A DNA stretch of 64,000 nucleotides from Streptomyces tropicalis (GCF_029269835.1 NZ_JARJBB010000002.1:186001-250000), one strand, 5' to 3'. Positions 45,202-54,252 are shown, counted from the first letter of the stretch. Program-made: numbers and translations. The notes: generated from the sequence alone by a model not told the origin.

Positions 45202-46689
45202 GTGAGTGACACCCCATTCGGATTCGGCCTTCCGCCGGAGGAGCCGGAGAACGGCGACGAGGGCAAGAAGAAGGACCAGCAGAGCGGTGGTGGGCAGGGA
45301 CCGGCCAACCCGTTCGGCTTCGGGACACCCGGAGCCGGAGGCCCTGGCGGGCCCGGCGCCGACAATCCGCTCGCAGCCATGTTCGGGTCGCTGAACCCCA
45401 CCGACCTGGGCGCCGCGTTCCAGCAGCTCGGCCAGATGCTCTCCTACGAGGGCGGCCCGGTGAACTGGGACATGGCCAAGCAGATCGCCCGCCAGACGGT
45501 CTCCCAGGGCACCCCGGACGGCACCAAGGACGCGAGCGTCGGCCCCGCCGAGCACTCCGCGGTCCAGGAGGCCGTCCGCCTGGCCGACCTGTGGCTGGAC
45601 GACGCGACCTCGCTGCCGTCCGGCGCCGCCTCCGCGGTCGCCTGGAGCCGCGCGGAGTGGGTCGAGGCGACCCTGCCCGCGTGGAAGGAGCTCGTCGACC
45701 CGGTCGCCGAGCGGGTCGGCACCGCCATGGGCGACGTCCTGCCCGAGGAGATGCAGGCCATGGCGGGCCCGCTGATCGGCATGATGCGCTCCATGGGCGG
45801 CGCGATGTTCGGCACCCAGATCGGGCAGGCCGTCGGCGTGCTCGCCGGTGAGGTCGTCGGCTCCACCGACATCGGCCTCCCGCTGGGCCCGGCCGGGAAG
45901 GCCGCCCTGCTCCCGGCGAACATCGAGGCGTTCGGCAAGGACCTCGGCGTGCCGCAGGAGGAGGTGCGGCTGTACCTCGCCCTGCGCGAGGCCGCCCACC
46001 AGCGCCTCTTCGCCCACGTGCCGTGGCTGCGCGCCCACCTGTACGGCGCCGTCGACGGCTATGCGCGCGGGATCAAGGTCGACACCGAGAAGCTGGAGGA
46101 CGTGGTCGGCCAGTTCGACCCGCAGAATCCGGAGCAGCTGCAGGACGCCCTCCAGCAGGGCATGTTCCAGCCGGAGGACACCCCGGAGCAGAAGTCCGCC
46201 CTGGCCCGCCTGGAGACCGCTCTGGCGCTCGTCGAGGGCTGGGTCGACGCGGTGGTGCACGCCGCCGCGAAGCCCCGTCTGTCGTCCGCCGACGCGCTGC
46301 GCGAGACCCTGCGCCGCCGCCGCGCCTCGGGCGGTCCCGCCGAGCAGACCTTCGCCACGCTGATCGGCCTGGAGCTGCGACCGCGCCGGCTGCGGGACGC
46401 CTCCCGGCTGTGGGCCTCGCTCACCGACGCGCGCGGGGTGGACGGCCGGGACGCCCTGTGGTCCCACCCGGACATGCTGCCGACGGCCGGCGACCTGGAC
46501 GACCCGGACGGCTTCGTGCACCGCGAGCAGATGGACTTCTCGGAACTGGACCGGATCCTCGGCGAGGCCGCCGGCACCTCCGGCGGGCACCGCACCGGCG
46601 GCCCCGACCTCACGAAGGGCGACGGCGGGACCGGCGGCAGCGCGCCGAAGGACGGGGACCCCGAGGCGAAGGACGACGACGCCGAGTGA
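45202..46689 (+). CDS. Zincin_2 (DUF2342) zinc-dependent metalloprotease-like protein
   Basis: In this 495-residue protein, after a Gly/Pro-rich N-terminus (PFGFGLPPEEPENGDEGKKK, then NPFGFGTPGAGG) comes a helical domain with GVLAGEVVGSTDIGLPL and the family's EAAHQRLFAH motif (about 261-270), a modified HExxH in which the usual glutamate is shifted. The actinobacterial family is annotated as zinc metalloprotease-like, but activity has, to my knowledge, not been demonstrated for most members. GAGGAA precedes the GTG. The Nudix gene overlaps its stop (GTGA). Confidence 0.88.
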   Translation: MSDTPFGFGLPPEEPENGDEGKKKDQQSGGGQGPANPFGFGTPGAGGPGGPGADNPLAAMFGSLNPTDLGAAFQQLGQMLSYEGGPVNWDMAKQIARQTVSQGTPDGTKDASVGPAEHSAVQEAVRLADLWLDDATSLPSGAASAVAWSRAEWVEATLPAWKELVDPVAERVGTAMGDVLPEEMQAMAGPLIGMMRSMGGAMFGTQIGQAVGVLAGEVVGSTDIGLPLGPAGKAALLPANIEAFGKDLGVPQEEVRLYLALREAAHQRLFAHVPWLRAHLYGAVDGYARGIKVDTEKLEDVVGQFDPQNPEQLQDALQQGMFQPEDTPEQKSALARLETALALVEGWVDAVVHAAAKPRLSSADALRETLRRRRASGGPAEQTFATLIGLELRPRRLRDASRLWASLTDARGVDGRDALWSHPDMLPTAGDLDDPDGFVHREQMDFSELDRILGEAAGTSGGHRTGGPDLTKGDGGTGGSAPKDGDPEAKDDDAE

Positions 46690-47201
46690 GCCTCCACGAC
46701 GACGCGGCCCTCGTCCTGAAGGGGTACGAGAGCCAGGAGGAGCTGCGCCAGGCCTACCTGACGCATCTGGAGACCCACCCGGACGGCATGTGGAAGTCCT
46801 GCACGGACGGCCACGTCACGGCCAGCGCGCTGGTGATCGACCCGGTGCGGGAGCGGGTCCTGCTGACCCTGCACGGGAAGCTGCGCATGTGGCTGCAGAT
46901 GGGCGGGCACTGCGAGCCGGGCGACCCCACGCTCGCGGCGGCCGCGCTGCGGGAGGCGACCGAGGAGTCCGGCATCGCGGGGCTGACCCTGCTCCCCGGC
47001 GGGCCGGTGCGCCTGGACCGCCACCACACGCCGTGCGCCTGGCACCTCGACGTGCAGTACGCGGCGACGGCGCCCGCCGGGGCCGTCGAGACGATCAGCG
47101 ACGAGTCGCTGGACCTGCGCTGGTTCCCCTACGACGAGGTGGCCGGGGTGGCGGACGAGTCCGTCGTGCGGCTGCTGGAGGCGACCCGGGCCCGGCTGTG
47201 A
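46686..47201 (+). CDS. Nudix hydrolase
   Basis: This 171-residue Nudix-fold protein has a box reading GHCEPGD-PTLAAAALREATEESGI. The REATEESG half is classical, but the spacing from the first acidic residue is one longer than the GX5EX7REUXEEXGU consensus and that residue is Asp instead of Glu. The enzyme hydrolyses a nucleoside diphosphate derivative; the substrate is not predictable. The start overlaps the stop of the Zincin_2 gene by four bases, so the two are translationally coupled. Confidence 0.88.
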   Translation: MSLHDDAALVLKGYESQEELRQAYLTHLETHPDGMWKSCTDGHVTASALVIDPVRERVLLTLHGKLRMWLQMGGHCEPGDPTLAAAALREATEESGIAGLTLLPGGPVRLDRHHTPCAWHLDVQYAATAPAGAVETISDESLDLRWFPYDEVAGVADESVVRLLEATRARL

Positions 47202-47213
47202 CCGCGGCCCACG

Positions 47214-47250
47214 CGTGAGGGGCGGCCGCGGTGCGGCCGCCCCTCACGCT
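47214..47250. terminator. Bidirectional hairpin terminator
   Basis: A perfect 17-bp inverted repeat (47214-47230 and 47234-47250) with a 3-nt loop lies between the convergent Nudix and AIM24 genes. Confidence 0.85.
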
Positions 47251-47279
47251 CTGCCCCGCGCACGGACGCGCCCGTGCGG

Positions 47280-48035
47280 TCAGCTCCAGACGTTGCCCTG
47301 GTTCTGTCCGCGCGCGCCGTGCTGGCCCATGCCGAACTGCGCGGCGAGGCCCTGCCCGATCACCGCGTTCTGCGGCGGCAGCAGCTCGCTGGGCTGGACG
47401 AGGGCGAAGCCGCTGCCCATGAAGCTCAGCTCCCAGCCCTCGCCGGTGCTGCCGCGGCGCCGCCACACTCCGGAGGAGTGCGTCTGGGCCTGCATCTGGA
47501 CCCGCAGCCCGGTGGACCAGGCGACGATCGCGTCGGCGTCGCAGTTGACGTACTTGTCCGGGGTGACCGGCATCATCAGCGGGGCGCCGGAGGTCATCAG
47601 GGCGACCTTGCCGCGTCCGGTGATGTTGAGCTGGTACTTCCCGGAGCCGGAGATGCCGTACATGCTGTCGACGGCGACGACCTCGTGGTGCAGCGAGGAG
47701 TCCATCGCCAGCACGTAGCTGCTGTCGACCGTCAGGCCGTCCTGCTCGACGTCCATGACGTGCACGTACTGGGCGAGGTTGGCGAGGTAGACGGTGCCCT
47801 GTCCGTGGCAGCGCATCAGGTCCAGGCCCTCACCGGTGTACGCACGCGCGTGCGCCTGCTGCCGGCTGCGGTACTCGGCGTCGAACTCGACGAGGCCCTG
47901 GTAGGCGACCATGGTGCCCTTGCGGGCGAGGATGTCGTCGTGGCCCTCCAGGGTGACGCGCAGCATCTGCTTGTTCTGCAGGCTCCAGCGGTCCTGGGTC
48001 TGGGCGTCGTTGAAGGCGAAAAGCGGGCTCTGCAT
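47280..48035 (-). CDS. AIM24-domain protein, third of three
   Basis: This 251-residue protein is a single AIM24 beta-domain (about 15-220): LARKGTMVAYQGLVEFD, RCHGQGTVYLANLAQYVHV, YQLNITGRGKVALMTSGAP and GFALVQPSELLPP. AIM24-like proteins form trimeric beta-helix shells; the bacterial role is unknown, the name coming from a yeast mitochondrial homologue. The C-terminus is Gln/Gly-rich (about 225-251). It lies 15 bp after the second AIM24 gene and 707 bp from the TerD-fused first one, in one operon. Confidence 0.88.
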   Translation of the reverse strand: MQSPLFAFNDAQTQDRWSLQNKQMLRVTLEGHDDILARKGTMVAYQGLVEFDAEYRSRQQAHARAYTGEGLDLMRCHGQGTVYLANLAQYVHVMDVEQDGLTVDSSYVLAMDSSLHHEVVAVDSMYGISGSGKYQLNITGRGKVALMTSGAPLMMPVTPDKYVNCDADAIVAWSTGLRVQMQAQTHSSGVWRRRGSTGEGWELSFMGSGFALVQPSELLPPQNAVIGQGLAAQFGMGQHGARGQNQGNVWS

Positions 48036-48050
48036 GGTGGTGACTCCCCC

Positions 48051-48731
48051 TCAGCCCCGGACCCGGAGGCGGTCGGTGCTGTCCTCGCTGGGCTGGACGA
48101 CGACGATGCCCTGGCCGGAGAAGGCCATCTGGTACGCCTCGCCGCTGCCCCGGCCGATCAGCGACTGCGCCTTGAAGCTGCGTTTGCCCTTGACCTTCAG
48201 GTTCGGGGACCAGGCGACGAGCGCGTCGGGGTCGACGTACGTCTCGTCCTCGCCGCCGCCGCAGTCGACGACGATCGGCTCGCCCCGGGAGGTCAGCGCG
48301 ATCCATCCCTGGCCGGAGATCCTGGTGTTCCACAGGCCCTGTCCGGCGAACTTCGCCAGCCCCTTGACCCGCTCCACGCCCCACGTCAGATGGGCGTCGA
48401 AGGCCAGCAGGTTGGTGGCGTTGACGGAGATCGCGTCGCCGTTGAGGTTGATGACGACGACGTTGGCGCCGTAGTCGGCGAGGTAGAGCAGGCCGTCGCC
48501 GGAGCACTTCATCAGGGGGGCGCCCTCGCCGGTGATCCAGTCGCGGGCGATCTGGCGGACGGCGGGCGGGTTGGGCTCGTACTGCACGAAACCCTCGTAG
48601 GCCACCATCGAGCCCACGCGCGCGAGGAGGTCGCTGCCGGTCTGCATGGCGACCTTCAGCATGTGGCTGCCGTGCTTCTCCATGCGGGCGGTGACGGGTG
48701 CGGGGGCGTAGCCCGCGAGCGGCTGGTTCAT
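48051..48731 (-). CDS. AIM24-domain protein, second of three
   Basis: This 226-residue AIM24 protein has the same landmarks as its neighbours (LARVGSMVAYEGFVQYE, KCSGDGLLYLADYGANVVVI, GLWNTRISGQGWIALTSRGE, GIVVVQPSED) but is distinct in sequence, indicating an old triplication rather than a recent copy. ATG at 48731, 11 bp after the stop of the TerD-AIM24 gene. The function is unknown; with its neighbours it probably forms a mixed assembly. Confidence 0.88.
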   Translation of the reverse strand: MNQPLAGYAPAPVTARMEKHGSHMLKVAMQTGSDLLARVGSMVAYEGFVQYEPNPPAVRQIARDWITGEGAPLMKCSGDGLLYLADYGANVVVINLNGDAISVNATNLLAFDAHLTWGVERVKGLAKFAGQGLWNTRISGQGWIALTSRGEPIVVDCGGGEDETYVDPDALVAWSPNLKVKGKRSFKAQSLIGRGSGEAYQMAFSGQGIVVVQPSEDSTDRLRVRG

Positions 48732-48742
48732 GACGGGCTCCC

Positions 48743-50374
48743 TCAGACCTCGTAGGGCTGGACGACGACGAAATTGCCGGGCGCGGCCCGGAACTGCAGG
48801 TTGACGCCCTCGCCGGTGTGGCCCGGGTAGGCGTTGCGCCGCATGCGCACCTGGCTGGAGACGATCACCTGGGCGGCCGCGGACCAGGCGACGACGGCGT
48901 TGGAGTCGACGAAGGTCGTGGGCGTCACGGGCAGCACCACCGGGGTGCCGTGCGTCTTGACGACGATCGTGCCGGTGCCCTGGAACTGCATCGTGAACAG
49001 CGCCCCGCCCGGGATGCCGTGCCCCTCGATGCGGCGGACCTCGTACTGGAGGCTCTCGTCGAAGGCGAGCACGTTCTCCGCGGAGACGCAGATCGCGTCG
49101 CCCTGGAGCTCGACGGGGTGCAGGTGGGTGGCGCTCTCGGCGAAGAAGACCTGGCCGTGGCCGGTGCAGCGCATCAGCTGCATCTCCTGGCCGGTGGCGT
49201 TGCCGACGATCCGGCCGGCGAAACCGGCGCCCTTGTAGCCGAAGTCGACCTTGCCCTGGTAAAGCACCATGCTGCCCTGGCGGGCGAGCACCGGCCGGCC
49301 GTCCGTGCCGAGGTCGGCGCGGATGAGCTTGCTGTTCTGCAGGGTCCAGCGCTGGCCGGTCGGCGTCTCCTTGAACGCGCTGAGCGCCGCGGTCACCCCC
49401 GCGGCCTGCGGGGCACCCTGCGGGACCGCCCCGTACGAGGCCGCCTGGCCCGGCACCTGCCCGTATCCGGGCGGGGCCGGGGGCTGCCCGTAGCCGGGCG
49501 GCGGCGCCGGGGCGTGCGGCGGCTGCCCGTACCCGGGCGGCGGCGCCGGGGCGTGGCCGGGGGCCTGCCCGTAGGGGGGCTGCTGGCCGTAGGGCGCGGG
49601 CGCCGGGGCCGGCGGCGGGACGGTGCCCCCGGGCGGGGTCAGCGGCGCCACGATCGTCGGCGCGGCGTGCACCGACGGGGACGGCGCCGGGGGCGGGGTG
49701 TGGCCCGGGGCCGGCTGGGGCGGGGCCTGAGTGGGCGCCGGGGCCGGGGCGGCCGGTCCGGACGGTGCGCCGAACACGGGCGGCGCGAAGCCGGGGGCTC
49801 CGCCGGTCTGCGGTGCCTGCGGCTGCTGCGGGGCGGGCGCCTCCTCCTCCAGGACCTCGCCGCCGAAGTTCTTCAGCAGCGCGTCGAGGCCGCCGTCGAA
49901 GCCCTGGCCGACGGCGGCGAACCGCCACACGTCCTTGAGGTAGAAGTCGCCGAGCATCACGGCCCGCTCGGTGGTGAACTCCGAGCCGTCGAAGGCGTAC
50001 CGGGCCACCTCCTCGCCGCCCGCGACGACGCGCAGGTAGCCGGAGCCGATCTGCGACATCTGCCCGGCGCCGTCGACCGTGGCGGTGAAGGACAGCTTCC
50101 GGATCTGCGCGGGGATCCGGTCCAGCGTGACGCGGAAGGACTCGGTGTCACCCGCCTGCGCGCCCAGCAGCTGGACGGACTCCTCGGGGGACTTCGGCTG
50201 GTTGAAGAAGATGAAGTACCGGTCGTCCGAGAGGCGTTCGTCGGCGTCCAGGCCGAAGCAGCTGATGTCGAAGGTCAGCCCGGGGGCCGAGATCTGCACG
50301 CCTACGTACAGATCCGTGCCCGCGGTGAGGTCACTGATCCTGGCCTTGTGGCCGCGTTGGAATTCCCTGGGCAT
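48743..50374 (-). CDS. TerD-AIM24 fusion protein, first of three
   Basis: This 543-residue protein has an N-terminal TerD domain (about 1-180: LTFDISCFGLDADERLSDDRY, DRIPAQIRKLSFTATVD, VMLGDFYLKDVWRFAAVGQGFD), a Pro/Ala/Gln/Gly linker of about 140 residues with repeated YGQPP/APPPGYGQ blocks, and a C-terminal AIM24 domain (about 330-543). TerD proteins bind calcium and occur in tellurite and stress-resistance systems. The fusion, heading an operon with two more AIM24 genes, suggests a shared complex in which TerD acts as the calcium- or stress-sensing part. The ATG at 50374 starts MPREFQRGHKAR. Confidence 0.92.
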   Translation of the reverse strand: MPREFQRGHKARISDLTAGTDLYVGVQISAPGLTFDISCFGLDADERLSDDRYFIFFNQPKSPEESVQLLGAQAGDTESFRVTLDRIPAQIRKLSFTATVDGAGQMSQIGSGYLRVVAGGEEVARYAFDGSEFTTERAVMLGDFYLKDVWRFAAVGQGFDGGLDALLKNFGGEVLEEEAPAPQQPQAPQTGGAPGFAPPVFGAPSGPAAPAPAPTQAPPQPAPGHTPPPAPSPSVHAAPTIVAPLTPPGGTVPPPAPAPAPYGQQPPYGQAPGHAPAPPPGYGQPPHAPAPPPGYGQPPAPPGYGQVPGQAASYGAVPQGAPQAAGVTAALSAFKETPTGQRWTLQNSKLIRADLGTDGRPVLARQGSMVLYQGKVDFGYKGAGFAGRIVGNATGQEMQLMRCTGHGQVFFAESATHLHPVELQGDAICVSAENVLAFDESLQYEVRRIEGHGIPGGALFTMQFQGTGTIVVKTHGTPVVLPVTPTTFVDSNAVVAWSAAAQVIVSSQVRMRRNAYPGHTGEGVNLQFRAAPGNFVVVQPYEV

Positions 50375-50511
50375 GCGTAACGACCGTCCCCCATCCCGAA
50401 GCGAGTGCGTCGCGCCAGGCTAACGGCAAACCCGGACATCGGACGAAGTCGGTACGGCCCCGGTACAGAATCCCCGACCGGCGGTGACGGGTGGTCCCAC
50501 GGGGACGGACG

Positions 50512-51111
50512 TCACGCCCCGCGGGCCTCCGGCGGATGCGGCAACCGGTGGGCCGCGGCCACGCCCTCCAGATAGCCGCGGGCCCGCTCGGTGCGCGGAT
50601 ACGCCTCCAACAGCCGCCAGAAGTCGGGGCCGTGCCCGGGGACGAGCAGGTGCGCAAGCTCGTGCAGCAGGACGTAGTCGACGACGTACTCCGGCATCCC
50701 CTGCAGCCGGTGGGACAGGCGGATGCTGCCCTCGGCCGGGGTGCACGAGCCCCACCGGGTGTTCTGGTTGGTGACCCAGCGCACCGACCGCGGCCGGGCC
50801 CGGCCGCCGAAGTACTGGCCGGACAGCCGCTCGGCGCGCGCGGCCAACTCGGTGTCGCCGAGCGACCGCCGGCTCTCCTGGGCGGCCAGTTTGTCGAGCA
50901 TGACGGTCACCCAGCGCCGCTCCTCCGCCTCGGACATCCGGGCGGGGATGAGCACGACGGTGCGGTCGCCCTCGCGGTACGCGGAGACCGTCCGGCGACG
51001 GCGGGTGCTCCTGCGGACCTCGATCGCGCTCGTCCGGGCGCCGTTCGGGGGCGGGCTCGTCTCGCTGCCGCGCTGCGGCGTTCCGGCGCGGTGCAGTGGG
51101 TCGGCGGACAC
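50512..51111 (-). CDS. YgjP/SprT-type M48 metallopeptidase
   Basis: This 199-residue protein has the zinc motif HELAHLLVPGH at about residues 149-159, preceded by RWGSCTPAEGSIRLSHRL, the signature of the YgjP-like DUF45 family. These are small cytoplasmic metallopeptidases often next to genes of nucleic acid maintenance; substrates are largely unknown. The first about 25 residues are disordered. It is divergent from the E1-like gene with 224 bp between. Confidence 0.9.
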   Translation of the reverse strand: MSADPLHRAGTPQRGSETSPPPNGARTSAIEVRRSTRRRRTVSAYREGDRTVVLIPARMSEAEERRWVTVMLDKLAAQESRRSLGDTELAARAERLSGQYFGGRARPRSVRWVTNQNTRWGSCTPAEGSIRLSHRLQGMPEYVVDYVLLHELAHLLVPGHGPDFWRLLEAYPRTERARGYLEGVAAAHRLPHPPEARGA

Positions 51112-51335
51112 GCCCCGACGTTACCCGGTGCGGCCGGGGCGCGTCGCCGGTGCGGGTCGGGTCCGCGGCGATCCGCACCCGGCGTCCGATTCGTACGACG
51201 AATACCCGGTGCCTGTGGACGGCCGCCGGTGCCGGCCGGCGGGAGCGGGCATGCTGGCACTCGTCGGCGGAGCGATCACCCGGCCCGGAGAGGGACGGGG
51301 ACGCTCCGGGTGGTCTGCGATCTACGGGGGTCCGC

Positions 51336-52553
51336 ATGCATCCGGTGGTGAAGCCCGCGCTCCGGCGCGGCTGGCGCGATCTGAACACGGTGCAGTTCGG
51401 GATGACCCCGGCGCACGCGGTGACCCTGGGCCCGGTGGACACCGCCACCGGCAGCTTCCTCGACCTGCTCGACGGCACGCGGGGCCTGCCCCTGCTGCGG
51501 CAGGAGGGGCGGCGCATGGACCTCCCCGAGGACCACGTGGACGGGGTCGTGGACCGGTTGGAGCGGTCCGGGCTCCTCGACGACGGACGGGGCGGCGGGG
51601 AGGCGGCCGACGCACTGCGCGGGAGGAAGGAGGTCATGGACCGGCTGCGTCCGGACCTGGCCGCGCTGTCGCTGACGGCCCGTGCGCCGGGCGGGGCGGT
51701 GCGGCGCCTTGCCGCCCGGCGGGGGCTGCGCGTGCAGGTGCGGGGTGCCGGCCGGGTGGGCGCGCTGCTCGCCGCGGTGCTGTCCGGGGCGGGCGTCGGC
51801 GAGGTCGACGTGCGCGACGGCGGCTGCGTCGAACCGTGGGACGTCGCGCCGGGCGGTCTGCCCGCGGACGCCGTCGGCGAACGCCGGGAGAGCGCCGCGC
51901 GCCGGGCCGTGCGCGGCGCCGCCCCGGACCGTGCGGTGCGGCGGACGGCCGGGGCTGCGTCCGCCCCGGACGATCCGGGGCACTCCCTGGTGATCCTCGC
52001 CCCACGGGACGACGTCGCGGTGCACGCGCCCGATCCGTCGTCCGCGGGGGCCCTGATGGCGTCGGGGACGCCTCATCTGTACGCGGGTGTCGTGGAGGGC
52101 ACGGGCGTGGTCGGTCCGCTCGTGCTGCCGGGGGAGAGCGCCTGTGCCGAGTGCCTGCACCGGGAGCGCACGGACCGGGACGCGGCGTGGCCGCGCCTGG
52201 TGGCGCAGTGGCGTTCCGGCAGAGCGCGCCGGACGGCGCCCGCGTGCGACCTGGCGCTCGCCACCACGGTCGCGGGACTGGCCGCCGCGCACGCCCTCGC
52301 CTTTCTCGACGGCGCGGTCCCCTGCGCCGCGGATTCCCGCTGGGAGGTGTCCGCACCCCACCTGACCTGGCGTGTCCGGGCGGTGCGACCGCATCCTGGC
52401 TGCCCGTGCGCGGCCGCGGTCGACATCGGTGGGGAACGGGCCTCAAAGGACGCGGGCCGACGCGCGACAATGGCGGAGCAAGGGCCGTCGTCGAAGCCTT
52501 GTCGTCAGGGGGGCACGGCGCGGCCTGCTCGGACTTGGAGGGCGCATGTCTGA
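51336..52553 (+). CDS. Orphan E1/ThiF-like protein (TOMM leader-binding type)
   Basis: This 405-residue protein has an N-terminal winged-helix-like part (about 1-100, with LDLLDGTRGLPLLRQEG) followed by a Rossmann segment VQVRGAGRVGALLAAVLSGA at about 130-150 and a late ECLHRER segment resembling the zinc CxxC region of E1-like proteins. This matches the ocin-ThiF/TOMM leader-binding proteins that hand ribosomal peptides to YcaO cyclodehydratases. No YcaO, precursor or peptidase gene of that kind is nearby. ATG at 51336 with CGGGGGT upstream. The last about 40 residues are low-complexity and overlap the next gene. Confidence 0.7.
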   Translation: MHPVVKPALRRGWRDLNTVQFGMTPAHAVTLGPVDTATGSFLDLLDGTRGLPLLRQEGRRMDLPEDHVDGVVDRLERSGLLDDGRGGGEAADALRGRKEVMDRLRPDLAALSLTARAPGGAVRRLAARRGLRVQVRGAGRVGALLAAVLSGAGVGEVDVRDGGCVEPWDVAPGGLPADAVGERRESAARRAVRGAAPDRAVRRTAGAASAPDDPGHSLVILAPRDDVAVHAPDPSSAGALMASGTPHLYAGVVEGTGVVGPLVLPGESACAECLHRERTDRDAAWPRLVAQWRSGRARRTAPACDLALATTVAGLAAAHALAFLDGAVPCAADSRWEVSAPHLTWRVRAVRPHPGCPCAAAVDIGGERASKDAGRRATMAEQGPSSKPCRQGGTARPARTWRAHV

Positions 52554-53952
52554 TCTTCCCCGGAAGGCGGTCACCCGGACCGCCAAGCTCGCCGCGCTTC
52601 CGCTCGGCTTCGCCGGGCGGGCGACCTGGGGACTCGGCAAGAGAATCGTGGGCGAGTCCGCGGAGCTCGTCGGCCGCGAGCTGCAGCAGCGCACCGCCGA
52701 GCAGCTGTTCAAGGTGCTCGGCGAGCTCAAGGGCGGGGCGATGAAGTTCGGGCAGGCCCTGTCCGTCTTCGAGTCGGCGCTGCCGGAGGAGGTCGCGGGC
52801 CCCTACCGGGTCGCGCTGACCAAGCTCCAGGAGGCGGCGCCGCCGATGCCGACCCGTACCGTGCACGCGGTGCTCGAGCAGCGGATGGGCGCCGACTGGC
52901 GCGAGTACTTCGAGGAGTTCGAGGACAAGCCGGCCGCGGCGGCCTCGATCGGCCAGGTGCACCGCGCGGTGTGGCACGACGGGCGCGAGGTGGCCGTCAA
53001 GGTGCAGTATCCGGGCGCGGGCGAGGCCCTGCTGTCCGACCTGGGCCAGCTGAGCCGCTTCGCCCGGCTGCTGGGCCCGCTGATCCCCGGCATGGACATC
53101 AAGCCGCTGATCGCCGAGCTGAAGGACCGGGTCTCCGAGGAGCTGGACTACGGGCTGGAGGCCGAGGCGCAGGACGCCCACGCGGAGGAGTTCACCGGGG
53201 ATCCGGACATCGTGGTGCCGGCCGTGGTGCACCAGCGCGAGCAGGTCCTGATCACCGAGTGGATCGACGGCGTCCCGCTGTCCGAGGTGATCGCGGACGG
53301 CACCCGGGAGCAGCGCGACCGCGCCGGCCAGCTCCTGGCCCACTTCCTGTTCTCGGGTCCGGCCCGCACCGGGCTGCTCCACGCCGACCCGCACCCGGGC
53401 AATTTCCGACTGCTGCCGGGCGGTCCGGACGGCGAGGAGGACTGGCGGCTCGGCGTGCTGGACTTCGGCACGGTCGACCGGCTCCCCGGCGGCCTGCCGG
53501 CACCGATCGGCACGTCGCTGCGCATGACGCTCGACGATGAGGCGGACGCGGTCTACGAGCTGCTGTGCGCGGAGGGCTTCGTCAAGGAGTCGATGGAGCT
53601 GGAACCCGAGGCGGTCCTGGACTACCTGCTGCCGATCATCGAGCCGGCGCGGGTGGACGCCTTCACCTTCACCCGGGGCTGGATGCGCAGCCAGGCGGCC
53701 CGCATCGCCGACCCCCGCTCCCCCGCCTACCAGCTGGGCAAGCGGCTCAACCTGCCTCCGGCGTACCTGCTGATCCACCGGGTGACGCTCAGCACCATCG
53801 GCGTGCTGTGCCAGCTGGGCGCGACGGTGCGGCTGCGCGACGAGCTGGAGGAGTGGCTGCCGGGCTTCGTCGCCGTGGCGGCGGACGGCGGTGACGAGGA
53901 CGCCACGGACGAGGAGGACACGGCGGACGAGGAGGAGGCCGCCGAGGCGTGA
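52546..53952 (+). CDS. ABC1/UbiB-family atypical kinase
   Basis: This 468-residue AarF/UbiB/ADCK protein has the diagnostic KxGQ motif in GGAMKFGQALS (about 64-74), the A-rich loop AAASIGQVHRAVW, the VAVKVQYPG lysine, the catalytic HADPHPGNF and the metal-binding LDFGTV. ABC1 kinases act on lipid or quinone metabolism in most organisms. The C-terminus is acidic (about 440-468, DEDATDEEDTADEEEAAEA). The ATG at 52546 has GGAGGGCG upstream. It overlaps the E1-like gene slightly. Confidence 0.92.
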   Translation: MSDLPRKAVTRTAKLAALPLGFAGRATWGLGKRIVGESAELVGRELQQRTAEQLFKVLGELKGGAMKFGQALSVFESALPEEVAGPYRVALTKLQEAAPPMPTRTVHAVLEQRMGADWREYFEEFEDKPAAAASIGQVHRAVWHDGREVAVKVQYPGAGEALLSDLGQLSRFARLLGPLIPGMDIKPLIAELKDRVSEELDYGLEAEAQDAHAEEFTGDPDIVVPAVVHQREQVLITEWIDGVPLSEVIADGTREQRDRAGQLLAHFLFSGPARTGLLHADPHPGNFRLLPGGPDGEEDWRLGVLDFGTVDRLPGGLPAPIGTSLRMTLDDEADAVYELLCAEGFVKESMELEPEAVLDYLLPIIEPARVDAFTFTRGWMRSQAARIADPRSPAYQLGKRLNLPPAYLLIHRVTLSTIGVLCQLGATVRLRDELEEWLPGFVAVAADGGDEDATDEEDTADEEEAAEA

Positions 53953-53959
53953 GCCTCCC

Positions 53960-54169
53960 TCACCACCACGCCGAGTCGATGCGCCCCTCGATGGCTCTGA
54001 GGTGCGCGCGGGCGCAGGTCTCGCAGAAGTAGCGGCGCACGCCGCCTTCCACGGAGCAGGTCCACGTGGAGAACGGACCGTCGGACGGCGCGCCGCAGCG
54101 CGCGCACGCGAGCGCGGGGTCGTCCGCGGTGACGGCGCCGCGGTCCCTGTCTCCGGATGGACTCGTCAC
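53960..54169 (-). CDS. Small zinc-ribbon protein
   Basis: This 69-residue protein has two CxxC pairs, CARC (about 22-25) and CETC (about 49-52), forming a four-cysteine zinc ribbon around CSVEGGVRRYF. The GTG at 54169 begins VTSPSGDRDRG; earlier codons in the frame look non-coding. No Shine-Dalgarno sequence is evident. It converges on the ABC1 gene, whose stop is eight bases away. The function is unknown. Confidence 0.78.
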   Translation of the reverse strand: MTSPSGDRDRGAVTADDPALACARCGAPSDGPFSTWTCSVEGGVRRYFCETCARAHLRAIEGRIDSAWW

Positions 54170-54214
54170 GGGCCGACGATACCGCCGGGCAGCGTGACGG
54201 CGGGCGCAACGCAC

Positions 54215-54252
54215 CGCGGGGGCCGGACCGTTCGGCCGGTCCGGCCCCCGCG
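54215..54252 (-). terminator. Hairpin terminator after the wblC operon
   Basis: A perfect 15-bp inverted repeat (54215-54229 and 54238-54252, loop 8 nt) lies 54 bases beyond the stop of the small gene that follows wblC. Confidence 0.8.
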
